Assembly (NCBI GenBank): GCA_016202695.1
Contig: JACQOE010000039.1
Location: forward strand, 1-48,814
Direction of reading: 5' to 3'
DNA from: Pseudomonadota bacterium
GTDB taxonomy: Bacteria; Pseudomonadota; Alphaproteobacteria; JACQOE01
DNA length: 48,814 nt
The translations under genes were made by a program, and so were the position numbers. The notes under the pieces are model-generated. The model was not told where the DNA came from. It ran no database searches and saw only the letters and a program-made list of their open reading frames with translations. Each line of letters starts with the position of its first letter. The stretch's first letter is position 1. Below are positions 16,759 to 24,465 of this stretch, one piece after another.

Positions 16759-18072
16759 TCAGGGCGCGCAGGTGCGGAAGCCGGCGAAGATGTCGCGCCG
16801 TTCGGGGGTGAAGAAGTTGCGATACATATTGCCGATCATCCGCCCGCGCGTGATCCAGGCACCGCCTCGGAGCACCTTTCGGCTGCCGAACCAGGGGGCG
16901 GAGTAGTCCCGGTAGACGTCAGGCGCGAAGCCGGGATAGGGGAGGAAGTTGCTCGCCGTCCACTCCCACACGTTGCCGATCATCTGGCGCGCGCCCCAGG
17001 GACTGTCGCCCTCGGGATGGGCGGCGACATCGACGCAGCCGAGCCACCGCCCGTCGAGGTTCGCATGCCGCGGCCCGGGCACGGCCTCGCCCCAGGGGAA
17101 GCGCCGCTTGCCCGGCCCGAGCGCCCGCCCGCCCCCGGCCGGCTCGGCCGCGGCCGCCGCCTCCCATTCCGCCTCGGTGGGAAGGCGGCGCTTGGCCCAA
17201 CGGCAGTAGGCGCTCGCCTCGTGCCAGTTGACGTGGACCACCGGCTGATGGGGCGGAAGCGGACGGACGCGGTCGAAGAGCCGCACCTCCCAGCCCCCGC
17301 CGGCGGCCCTCCGCCAGTAGACCGGGTGCCCGGCCCCGGCCCGCTCGCGCCAGCGCCAGCCCTCCTCGTCCCACAGTTCGCGCCTCCGGTAACCCCCGTC
17401 GCCGACGAAGGCCGCGAACTCGGTATTGGTGACCGGAGCGCGGGAGATGCCGAAGGGCGCGAGCTCGACCGGGTGGGCCCACTTCTCATTGTCGAAGACG
17501 AAGGGGTCGTCGGGGCGCGAGCCGAGGAAGAACGTGCCGCCCGCCACCGCGGCGTCGCCCGCAAGCGCGCCCGCCTCGGCGTCGGCGGGCGGCCCCGGCC
17601 GGGCGGTGGCAAAGGCGGGCGTCGGATGGGCGAAGGTCTGGCGGGTCCAGGCGAAGGCCTCGGTGTGCATGTCCTCGTGGAAGGCGGTGAGCTGATAGAG
17701 ATAACTGTCCTCCTCGCTGGCGACGGGACCCTCGAGGCGGGCGATCAGGGCCTCCTGCACACGCTCCATGTAGGCGAGCGTCTCCGCCAGCGGCGGCAGC
17801 GGCAGGTCCCAGCGGGTGTCGTGGGCGACCTTCATCGAGTCGTAGAGCGAGTCGGCGTCGGCCCGGAGCGGGGCCCGGCCGTAACGGCCGCGAAGGATAA
17901 AGACCTCGTGGAACCAGGCGAGGTGGCCGATCTCCCAGAGGAGCGGATTGACGATGTCGAGGCGCGGGCCCATAAGTTGCGCGGTGTCGAGCCCGTGGAT
18001 CAGCTCGAGCGTGCGCGCGCGCGAGTCGCGGAGTATGTTGACCAGGTAGGACACGGGCACGGGCCTCGTCAT
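16759..18072 (-). CDS. senA: Selenoneine synthase SenA (EgtB-like)
   Basis: A 437-residue EgtB-type protein: an N-terminal DinB-like four-helix domain (about 5-165) and a C-terminal formylglycine-generating-enzyme/sulfatase-modifying fold (about 185-437; GGTFFLGS...GNVWEWT...LRGGAW...FAGFRTC). The iron site is visible as His50 in WEIGHLAW and His132/His136 in HEDMHTE, the EgtB arrangement. Family knowledge: SenA joins hercynine to a selenosugar using non-haem iron and O2, leading to selenoneine. The call SenA rather than EgtB rests on adjacency to senB and senC and the absence of egtC/egtD neighbours. ATG 18072 follows GGGAG; a TTG 13 codons upstream would overlap senB. Confidence 0.88.
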   Translation of the reverse strand: MTRPVPVSYLVNILRDSRARTLELIHGLDTAQLMGPRLDIVNPLLWEIGHLAWFHEVFILRGRYGRAPLRADADSLYDSMKVAHDTRWDLPLPPLAETLAYMERVQEALIARLEGPVASEEDSYLYQLTAFHEDMHTEAFAWTRQTFAHPTPAFATARPGPPADAEAGALAGDAAVAGGTFFLGSRPDDPFVFDNEKWAHPVELAPFGISRAPVTNTEFAAFVGDGGYRRRELWDEEGWRWRERAGAGHPVYWRRAAGGGWEVRLFDRVRPLPPHQPVVHVNWHEASAYCRWAKRRLPTEAEWEAAAAAEPAGGGRALGPGKRRFPWGEAVPGPRHANLDGRWLGCVDVAAHPEGDSPWGARQMIGNVWEWTASNFLPYPGFAPDVYRDYSAPWFGSRKVLRGGAWITRGRMIGNMYRNFFTPERRDIFAGFRTCAP

Positions 18073-18110
18073 CGGCGCTCCCGTAACCGGATGGCGGCTT
18101 GCGGCAGCCA

Positions 18111-19064
18111 ATGCGAATCAGCCTTATCACCCCGGCGGGGAGGCAGTCAAAGGCGGGCAATCGGACGACCGCGTTGCGCTGGGCGCGACTGTTGCGCGGT
18201 CTCGGCCACCGGGTGCGCGTGGCCGTCCGCTACGAGGACGAAGATGCGGACCTGATGGTGGCGCTCCACGCCTGGCGGAGCGCCGAGCCCATCGCCCGCT
18301 TCCGCGAGCGTCATCCCCATCGGCCGCTGGTCGTAGCGCTGACCGGAACCGACATCTACCGCTTCCAGGAGAGCGACCCGGAGACCACGCTCCGCTCGAT
18401 GGAGCTTGCGGACTCGCTCGTCGGCCTGCACGACCTGGTGGGCGCGGCGATCCCGCGCCGGCTGCGCCGCAAGCTCACCGTGATCCACCAGTCGGCGGCT
18501 CCGATTCCCCATCGGAGTCGCGTCCGCCAGCGGTTCTTCGACGTTTGCGTCATCGGCCATCTGCGCGAGGAGAAGGATCCGCTCCGCGCCGCCCTGGCGG
18601 TGCGCGACCTCCCCGCCGGCTCGCGGCTGAGGATCGTGCACCTTGGGCGCGCCCACGGCGAGGAGTGGGCGGCGGCGGCGCGGGCCGAGATGGCGGTCAA
18701 CCCGCGCTACCGGTGGAAGGGCGAGGTTCCCGGATTCGCGGTGCGCCAGGTGCTTGCGCGCGCGCGGCTGATGGTGCTGAGCTCGCTCATGGAGGGGGGC
18801 GCGAACGTGATCTCCGAGGCAGTGGTCGCGGGCGTGCCCGTGCTCGCCTCGCGGATCGACGGCTCCGTCGGCCTGCTCGGAGCGGACTATCCGGGCTTCT
18901 TCCCGGTCGGCGACACCGCGGCGCTTCGAACGCTTCTCCTTCGCGCCGAGCGCGAGCCCGCGTTCCTCGCCCGGCTCCGGCGCGCCGCCGCCGCACGCCG
19001 GCCCCTCTTCGGCCCGGCGCGCGAGCGGCGGGCATGGCGCGACCTTATCGCCCGGCTCACCTGA
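18111..19064 (+). CDS. senB: Selenosugar synthase SenB (glycosyltransferase-like)
   Basis: A 317-residue GT-B-like protein. The N-terminus, MRISLITPAGRQSKAGNRTT, is characteristic of the family formerly tracked as TIGR04348 and now known as SenB. Further marks are VVALTGTDIYRF and the nucleotide-sugar E-x7-E motif in MEGGANVISEAV. Family knowledge: SenB uses selenophosphate and a UDP-sugar to form a carbon-selenium bond, giving a selenosugar. The ATG is only 38 bp from the start codon of the divergent senA; a TTG four codons upstream is less likely. The 3' end overlaps the convergent senC by 8 bp. This gene identifies the locus as a selenoneine cluster. Confidence 0.9.
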   Translation: MRISLITPAGRQSKAGNRTTALRWARLLRGLGHRVRVAVRYEDEDADLMVALHAWRSAEPIARFRERHPHRPLVVALTGTDIYRFQESDPETTLRSMELADSLVGLHDLVGAAIPRRLRRKLTVIHQSAAPIPHRSRVRQRFFDVCVIGHLREEKDPLRAALAVRDLPAGSRLRIVHLGRAHGEEWAAAARAEMAVNPRYRWKGEVPGFAVRQVLARARLMVLSSLMEGGANVISEAVVAGVPVLASRIDGSVGLLGADYPGFFPVGDTAALRTLLLRAEREPAFLARLRRAAAARRPLFGPARERRAWRDLIARLT

Positions 19065-21321
19065 GGAGGGTGACCGGCTCGATCGCGTTCGCTTGCGCAA
19101 GCACCCGCCCGATCACGGCGGCGCGCACGTAGCCCTCCGCCTTAAGCGCCCCGACGCAGGCCTCGGCGCGCTCGCCCGGGACGCTGGCGAGAAGCCCGCC
19201 CGCAGTCTGCGGATCGAAGATCAGTGGATAGCGCTCGTCCCCAGCCACCGCGGCGAGGTCTCGGATCGCCCGCCTGAGTCGCAGGTTCTGCGGCTGGAGC
19301 GAGCTGACGATGCCGGCCCGCACGCACTCCAGCGCCCCGTCGAGGAGGGGAATCGCGCCGAGCTCGATCTCCACGTCCACGGCCGACGGCCTCACCATCT
19401 CGACCAAGTGCCCGAGGAGCCCGAAGCCGGTTATGTCGGTGCAGGCGCTGGCGCCGTGGGCGTGGATCGCCGCCGCCGCCGCCCTGTTGGACCGGCGCAT
19501 CTCGGCGAGCGCGGCGGCGATCCAGCGGCCCTTGGCCTTACCCCGCATGTCGGCGGCGAGGAGCGCGCCGGTGCCGATCGGCTTGGTCAGGATGAGCCGG
19601 TCGCCCGGGCGCAGGCCGGCCTTGCGCAGAACCCTCTCGCGGGCGACGAAGCCGTTGACCGCGAAGCCGAGCGCCAGCTCCGCCCCCTCGCCGGTGTGGC
19701 CGCCGACCAAAGCGACGCCGGCCTCGTTGAGGACCGCGACCGCACCCGACATCATCTGCACGAGCAGGTCCTCGACCTTGGCCTCGATCCCGTAAGGAAC
19801 CGAGGCGATGGCCAGCGCCGACTGCGCCTCGCCGCCCATGGCGTAGATGTCGCTGAGGCTGTGGTTGGCGGCGATCGCGCCGAAGACGTAGGGGTCGTCG
19901 ATAAAGGCGCGGAAGAAGTCAACCGTTTGCACCGTCACCATGCCGGGCGGCACGGTGACGACCGCCGCGTCGTCGGGCGCGTCGAGCCCGATCAGCACGT
20001 CCGGGCGCCCGACCGGCCTGAGCTGCCGAAGCGCGCGCGCGAGCACGGTGCTCCCTACCTTCGCCCCGCAACCGCCGCAACGCATGGCCAGCGTGGAGAT
20101 CTCGGCGAGTGCCTCCGTCCCCGCGAGGCCGGCCGCGACCGGCGCTGCGTCGGCCGGCGCCATCCCGGGAAGCTCGTTGTAGCGGCGCATGAAGCGGCGG
20201 TCGATCCAGTCCTTCCACCGCCACACCCAGGCGCCTTCGAGCGCGAGCGGCCCGCGCGAGGCCACCGCGTATCTCTCGCCGGTGGAGATGAGGCTCAGGA
20301 ACCGCCGCTGCGGGCGGAAGGGCAGAGGCGGGCGCGAGAGGAGCGCGCGGCGCAGGTTCTCGGCCAGCGGGCGGCCCTGGCGGACCGCGAACACGCCCGA
20401 TTTCGGGCGCGGGTGGCGGACGACGGCGGCGATGTCGCCGGCGGCGAAGACCTCGGGATGGGAGAGCGAGCGTAACGAGTCGTCCACACGCGCAAACCCC
20501 CGCTCGTCCACCGCCAAGCCCGACTCGACCAGCCAGGGCGCGGCGCCGGCCTCGGTCACCCACAGGACCTCGTCGAGGGCGACCGCGGCGCCGCCGGCAA
20601 GGACCACCCGCCCCCGCTCGACCCGGACCACGGACGCACCGGGATGCAGGCTCACGCCCCGCTCGGCGAGGATGCGGCGGAACTTTCCCCGCACCCGCGC
20701 GTTATGGGTGGGAAGGATGTCGGCGGTGTCGGTGAAGAGGTGGAACTCGGGAGCGCCCGCTGCACGCCCTTGCTCGGCCAAGAGCCGGCCGAGCCGGTGG
20801 CGGACGGCGAGCAGAATCTCGACGCCCCCGGCCCCCGCCCCGACCACCCCGATCCGCGCCCGGCCGCGGCTTGCCAGCACCCGCTCGGTCAAGTCCCGCC
20901 AGTGGGCGAGGAAGCGGTTGATCGGCTTCACCGGAATCGCGTGCTCGGCCGCGCCGGGAGCGGCGGCGGCCGGGGTCGAGCCGACGTTGAGCGAGAGGAG
21001 GTCGTAAGGCACCGGCGGGCGCCCGCGGCACAGCACCCTTCGCCCCTCGAGGTCGAGGCCCGTCGCCTCGTCGTGGAGGAACCGCGCCCCGGCGAAGCGG
21101 GCGAGCGGCCCGAGATCGATGTGCGCGTCGTCGAACTCGTAGTGCCCCGCCACCAGCCCCGGCAGCATGCCCGAGTAGGGCGTGTGCACGTCGCGACAGA
21201 TCAGCGTCAGGCGCACGCCCGGAAGGGGCCTCATTCCGAAGCCCTTGAGCACCGCGACGTGGCTGTGCCCGCCTCCGACGAGCACGAGATCCTTGACGAT
21301 GGGTCCTTCAGCCTTGCGCAT
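19057..21321 (-). CDS. senC: SenC: FAD/NAD(P) oxidoreductase fused to selenophosphate synthase (SelD)
   Basis: A 754-residue fusion. Residues 1-390 are a pyridine-nucleotide oxidoreductase of NADH dehydrogenase/sulfide-quinone reductase type: FAD motif VLVGGGHSHVAVL (13-25), a second dinucleotide motif VVGAGAGGVE (159-168) and FAAGDIA (292-298). Residues 410-754 are selenide, water dikinase: CGGCGAK (415-421) keeps the catalytic Cys418 and Lys421 equivalent to E. coli Cys17/Lys20, then LDAPDDAAVV, DVYAMGG-like DIYAMGGE, TDITGFGLLGHL and FDPQTAGGLL. It makes selenophosphate from selenide and ATP; the oxidoreductase may supply reduced selenium (inference). ATG 21321 follows GAGG. It could also serve selenoprotein or selenouridine synthesis. 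Confidence 0.9.
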   Translation of the reverse strand: MRKAEGPIVKDLVLVGGGHSHVAVLKGFGMRPLPGVRLTLICRDVHTPYSGMLPGLVAGHYEFDDAHIDLGPLARFAGARFLHDEATGLDLEGRRVLCRGRPPVPYDLLSLNVGSTPAAAAPGAAEHAIPVKPINRFLAHWRDLTERVLASRGRARIGVVGAGAGGVEILLAVRHRLGRLLAEQGRAAGAPEFHLFTDTADILPTHNARVRGKFRRILAERGVSLHPGASVVRVERGRVVLAGGAAVALDEVLWVTEAGAAPWLVESGLAVDERGFARVDDSLRSLSHPEVFAAGDIAAVVRHPRPKSGVFAVRQGRPLAENLRRALLSRPPLPFRPQRRFLSLISTGERYAVASRGPLALEGAWVWRWKDWIDRRFMRRYNELPGMAPADAAPVAAGLAGTEALAEISTLAMRCGGCGAKVGSTVLARALRQLRPVGRPDVLIGLDAPDDAAVVTVPPGMVTVQTVDFFRAFIDDPYVFGAIAANHSLSDIYAMGGEAQSALAIASVPYGIEAKVEDLLVQMMSGAVAVLNEAGVALVGGHTGEGAELALGFAVNGFVARERVLRKAGLRPGDRLILTKPIGTGALLAADMRGKAKGRWIAAALAEMRRSNRAAAAAIHAHGASACTDITGFGLLGHLVEMVRPSAVDVEIELGAIPLLDGALECVRAGIVSSLQPQNLRLRRAIRDLAAVAGDERYPLIFDPQTAGGLLASVPGERAEACVGALKAEGYVRAAVIGRVLAQANAIEPVTLLR

Positions 21322-21407
21322 GCGTGCCTCATCGGGGCGGGCGCTCGCCGCCAAGGTAAGGACGCGGGGCGCCCGCGTCCATCACCACGCGGGTGCGAAG
21401 GATGGTC

Positions 21408-22649
21408 TCAGGAGCGGGGGGCGGCCGATGCCTCGGCGCCGCGCGGGCCGCGCTCGCGCCGCAGCAAGGCGATCCCGGGAACGAGCGCGATCAACCCGGC
21501 GGCGAAGAAGCCGAGCCCGTAGCCGCCCGTCGCGGCGAGGACGGCGCCGAAGCCGAGCGGCATGATCATCTGGCCCACGCCCCCGAAGGAGAGCACGCCG
21601 CCGGTGAGCGCCCCGATCCGACCCTCGGGCGCCAGCCGCGCGACCTCGGCGAGGAGCACGCCGTGCCAGCTCAGCGTGGTGGCGCTCGCCGCCGCCCCCA
21701 CCGCCAGCACGAGAGGCACCGGCCAGTCGGGCGTGAAGAAGCCGGTGAGCCCCAGCGAGGCCGCCATGCCGATGCCGAGGAACGCAAGCAGCCGTCGCGG
21801 CGCGACGAAGCGGCTCCCGACCCAGCCCCAGAGGATGCGGGCCGGGATCGCCACGGCCACGGCGGCCGAAAAGACGAGGCCGGCCGTGGCCAGCGGGTAG
21901 CCCAGCCCCTTGGCGAGATAGGTCACGAAGAAGGAGGTGAAGACGAGCTGCACGCCGACGAAGACGAAGGTGGCGAAGGCCATGCGCCGGAGCGCGGCAT
22001 GGCTCATCATGATCGCGAAGGTGGTCTTGATGTCGGCAAGCGTGAGCGGGTGCGCGGGATTGCGGTCGCGGTCGAACTCGGCGCGAAGCGGCTGAAGGAC
22101 GAGCGCGAGCGCCACGCACATCGCCGCCATCACCAGCGGCGCCCCCTGCCATCCGAGGGCCAGCGCCAGGAAGGGGCCGAGGACGCCGGAAAGCATGGTC
22201 CCCGCCGGCACCGCCGTTTGCTTGAGGGAGAAGATGAGGGGCGCGTACTGCGGCGGCGAATATCGGGCAAGAAGATGCGAACTCGCCGGGGTGGAGAGGG
22301 TCGATCCTCCCCCCATCACGATCGCGGCGACGACAAGGAAGACGAGCGTCCCCGCCCCGGCGGCGACCAAGCCGGAGGCGGTGATCAAGAGCGCCACCTG
22401 GCTCATGCGCAGCGCGCCGTAGCGGACGATGAACCCGCCGCAGATCATCGTCGCCACCACGCCGGCCGCCGACATGATCGTGACGAAGGCGCCGATCAGG
22501 GCCGGGCTGATCCCGAGCGCGTCGACGATCGCCGGCGCGATCACCGGAAGCGCGGTCTTGCTCATGGTCGCGAACGACTGCTCCGCGAACGTCGCCCCGA
22601 GGGCGAGGAGCAGGCTGAACAGGGCCGGCCGGGTCAGTGTCGAGTGCAC
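21408..22649 (-). CDS. MFS transporter
   Basis: A 413-residue major facilitator with 12 predicted membrane helices and a central cytoplasmic loop around residues 190-215 (LRAEFDRDRNPAHPLTLADIK). A proline-containing segment STLSTPASSHLLARYSP and SLKQTAVPAG in the N-half resemble the Nep/CynX-YbfB-like exporters and anion permeases, but the substrate cannot be read. The start is GTG. Its stop is 86 bp from the senC start on the same strand, so co-transcription with senC is possible and a role in moving a selenium compound or selenoneine is conceivable, not shown. Confidence 0.85.
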   Translation of the reverse strand: MHSTLTRPALFSLLLALGATFAEQSFATMSKTALPVIAPAIVDALGISPALIGAFVTIMSAAGVVATMICGGFIVRYGALRMSQVALLITASGLVAAGAGTLVFLVVAAIVMGGGSTLSTPASSHLLARYSPPQYAPLIFSLKQTAVPAGTMLSGVLGPFLALALGWQGAPLVMAAMCVALALVLQPLRAEFDRDRNPAHPLTLADIKTTFAIMMSHAALRRMAFATFVFVGVQLVFTSFFVTYLAKGLGYPLATAGLVFSAAVAVAIPARILWGWVGSRFVAPRRLLAFLGIGMAASLGLTGFFTPDWPVPLVLAVGAAASATTLSWHGVLLAEVARLAPEGRIGALTGGVLSFGGVGQMIMPLGFGAVLAATGGYGLGFFAAGLIALVPGIALLRRERGPRGAEASAAPRS

Positions 22650-22737
22650 GGATGGGTGGGACGGCTCGCGTTAACCACGAAGAATCGAGTGAATTCTACC
22701 GCGGATCGAGGCCCTGCGCCTTGATCCAGGTCGAAGC

Positions 22738-22760
22738 CCGGGTCCCCACCGGGGGCCCGG
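22738..22760 (-). terminator. Strong hairpin just downstream of the amidase gene
   Basis: Arms ccgggtcccc (22738-22747) and gggggcccgg (22751-22760) form a 10-bp stem, one pair being G-T, with a three-base loop. It starts 5 bp after the amidase stop codon. No U-tract follows on the minus strand, so it may slow or partly end transcription before the MFS gene, or protect the mRNA 3' end. Confidence 0.45.
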
Positions 22761-22765
22761 TCGTC

Positions 22766-24160
22766 TCAATCCAGACCGGGATGCGTCGTCTTCCAAGGCG
22801 TCGCCCGCTCGTAGGCATGGGCGACGCGGTAGACGGTCGCCTCGTCGAAGGCCCTGCCGACGATCTGCATGGAGAGGGGGAGCCCGGCCTTGGAGAAGCC
22901 GGTGGGCAACGTCAACGCCGGGCAGCCGAGCACGTTGAAGGGGGCCCGGGCCTGTCGGGGATAGGTCACCTCGATGGCCTTGGGGTCGTCGATCCGGCAG
23001 GGGGGCTCCATGCTGGAGGCGGTGACGAGCACGTCGAGATCCTTCATCGCCGCCTCGAACTCGTGCACCAGGCGGGCGCGGAGCCGCGTCGCCTGGACAT
23101 AGTCCGAGGCCCTGAGGAAGGCGCCCGGCAGCAGGCGCCGCCGGGTCATGGACGCGTAGTCGCCAGGCCGCTCCTTGAGCCAGCGCTCGTGGACCGCGAA
23201 CCCCTCGCTCGCCAGGATCACGCGGTTGCAGCTGGTATAGAGGCCGAGGGGCGACAGAGTCACCTCGCGGATCCTGGCGCCGAGGCCCTTGAGGAGGGCG
23301 AGCGCGTCCTCGATCGCCTTCCCCATCTCCGGATCGGCGATCATGTCGCGGGTGTAGAAATGTCGGATCACCCCGATCCGGAGCCCCTTCACGCCCTTGC
23401 CGATCCGGGCGGCGAAGTCGGCGACCGGCCGGCGGACGCTGGTCGGATCGGCCGGGTCGTGGCCGGCGATCACGCCCAAGAGGATGGCGTTGTCCTCGAC
23501 GGTGCGGGTCATCGGCCCGACATGGTCGAGGGTGAAGGAGAGCGGGATCACGCCGGCCCGACTCACCCGCCCGTAGGTCGGCTTCATGCCGACCAGCGCG
23601 CACATCGAGGCGGGGTTGCGCACCGATCCGCCGGTGTCGGTGCCGAGCGCCGCCGGCAGCAGCCCGGCGGCGAGCGCCGCGCCCGAGCCGGAGGACGAGC
23701 CGCCCGGATGGTGATTCCGGTTCCAGGGATTGCGGGCCGGCGGCCAGGGAAGGTCGAAGCAGGGCCCGCCGATCGCGAACTCGTGGGTCGCGGTCTTGCC
23801 CATGAAAACCCCCCCGGCAAGGCGGAGCTTGTGCGCGACCGTGGCGTCGGCCCGCGCCCGCGACTCGGCGAGGATCTTCGAGTGCGCGGTCGTCGGCAGC
23901 CCCTTGCGGTCGATGATGTCCTTGAGGCCGTAGGGGATGCCGTGCAGCGGCCCGCGCCAGCCGCCGCGCGCGATCTCGCCCTCGGCGGCGCGCGCCTCGG
24001 CGAGCGCGGTCTTGGGAACCAGCCGGAGGAAGGCGTTGATCCTGGGATCGAGCCGCTCGATCCGCGCCAGCAGGGCCTTGGTGTACTCGACCGGCGAGAG
24101 CTTCTTGCGGCGGATCAGGCGGCCGGCCTCGGCGAGGGTGACGAAGGCGAGGTCGGTCAT
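22766..24160 (-). CDS. Amidase signature family enzyme
   Basis: A 464-residue amidase-signature hydrolase with the full Ser-cisSer-Lys triad: Lys80 in PYGLKD, Ser156 in GGSSSGSG and nucleophile Ser179 in DTGGSVRNPAS. It resembles GatA/AtzE-type amidases but the substrate is unknown. Its ATG overlaps the stop of the small AtzG-like gene by four bases (ATGA), so the two are translationally coupled, as for amidases that need a GatC-like partner. It is not GatA of the tRNA amidotransferase, since gatB and a standard gatC are absent. A strong hairpin follows the stop. Confidence 0.9.
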   Translation of the reverse strand: MTDLAFVTLAEAGRLIRRKKLSPVEYTKALLARIERLDPRINAFLRLVPKTALAEARAAEGEIARGGWRGPLHGIPYGLKDIIDRKGLPTTAHSKILAESRARADATVAHKLRLAGGVFMGKTATHEFAIGGPCFDLPWPPARNPWNRNHHPGGSSSGSGAALAAGLLPAALGTDTGGSVRNPASMCALVGMKPTYGRVSRAGVIPLSFTLDHVGPMTRTVEDNAILLGVIAGHDPADPTSVRRPVADFAARIGKGVKGLRIGVIRHFYTRDMIADPEMGKAIEDALALLKGLGARIREVTLSPLGLYTSCNRVILASEGFAVHERWLKERPGDYASMTRRRLLPGAFLRASDYVQATRLRARLVHEFEAAMKDLDVLVTASSMEPPCRIDDPKAIEVTYPRQARAPFNVLGCPALTLPTGFSKAGLPLSMQIVGRAFDEATVYRVAHAYERATPWKTTHPGLD

Positions 24161-24366
24161 CGGCCGCCCTCCCCCTTGCCGGCGGCAAAGCGATGGGCCG
24201 GCTCCTCGGCGGGGGCGAGGTCGCGCCCCAGGCCCGCGACCATGCCGCGCGACGACTCGAAGGCGCGCCTGAGGTCGTCGAAGTGGTCGGCCGCGGCACG
24301 CTCGAGCCCCAGCTCGGCGGCCAGCCTCCGCAGCTCCTTGCGCGAGGGCGCATTCGTCCCAGCCAT
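24157..24366 (-). CDS. AtzG/GatC-like small amidase partner
   Basis: A 69-residue protein: helical LRRLAAELGLERAAADHFDDLRRAF-type region followed by LGRDLAPAEEPAHRFAAG. The pattern of an N-terminal helix pair and a C-terminal acidic-proline-phenylalanine tail ending before a short basic stretch is that of AtzG/GatC-like proteins, which wrap around and stabilise their amidase. The identification is by pattern and by the four-base overlap with the amidase gene, not by a strong motif. GGAGGGGG lies 6-13 bases upstream of the ATG. Confidence 0.65.
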   Translation of the reverse strand: MAGTNAPSRKELRRLAAELGLERAAADHFDDLRRAFESSRGMVAGLGRDLAPAEEPAHRFAAGKGEGGR

Positions 24367-24465
24367 GGCTTCCCCCTCCGGTCGATGGCGAGATGGGCCG
24401 GATGATAGCCGCCAGGATCGCGGCCGTCCACGCGCACGCGCGCCCCGACGGGAGATGACGAGGTT

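Noticed and set aside
16759..18072. Ergothioneine synthase EgtB as the identity of the EgtB-like protein
   Set aside because: No egtD, egtC or egtE is adjacent, while senB and a selenophosphate synthase are; the SenA reading explains all three genes. EgtB remains the fallback if phylogeny disagrees.
19057..21321. Evidence for selenocysteine incorporation in this region
   Set aside because: No selA, selB, tRNA-Sec or in-frame TGA selenoprotein is visible; SelD alone does not show it, and the sen genes give a better explanation.
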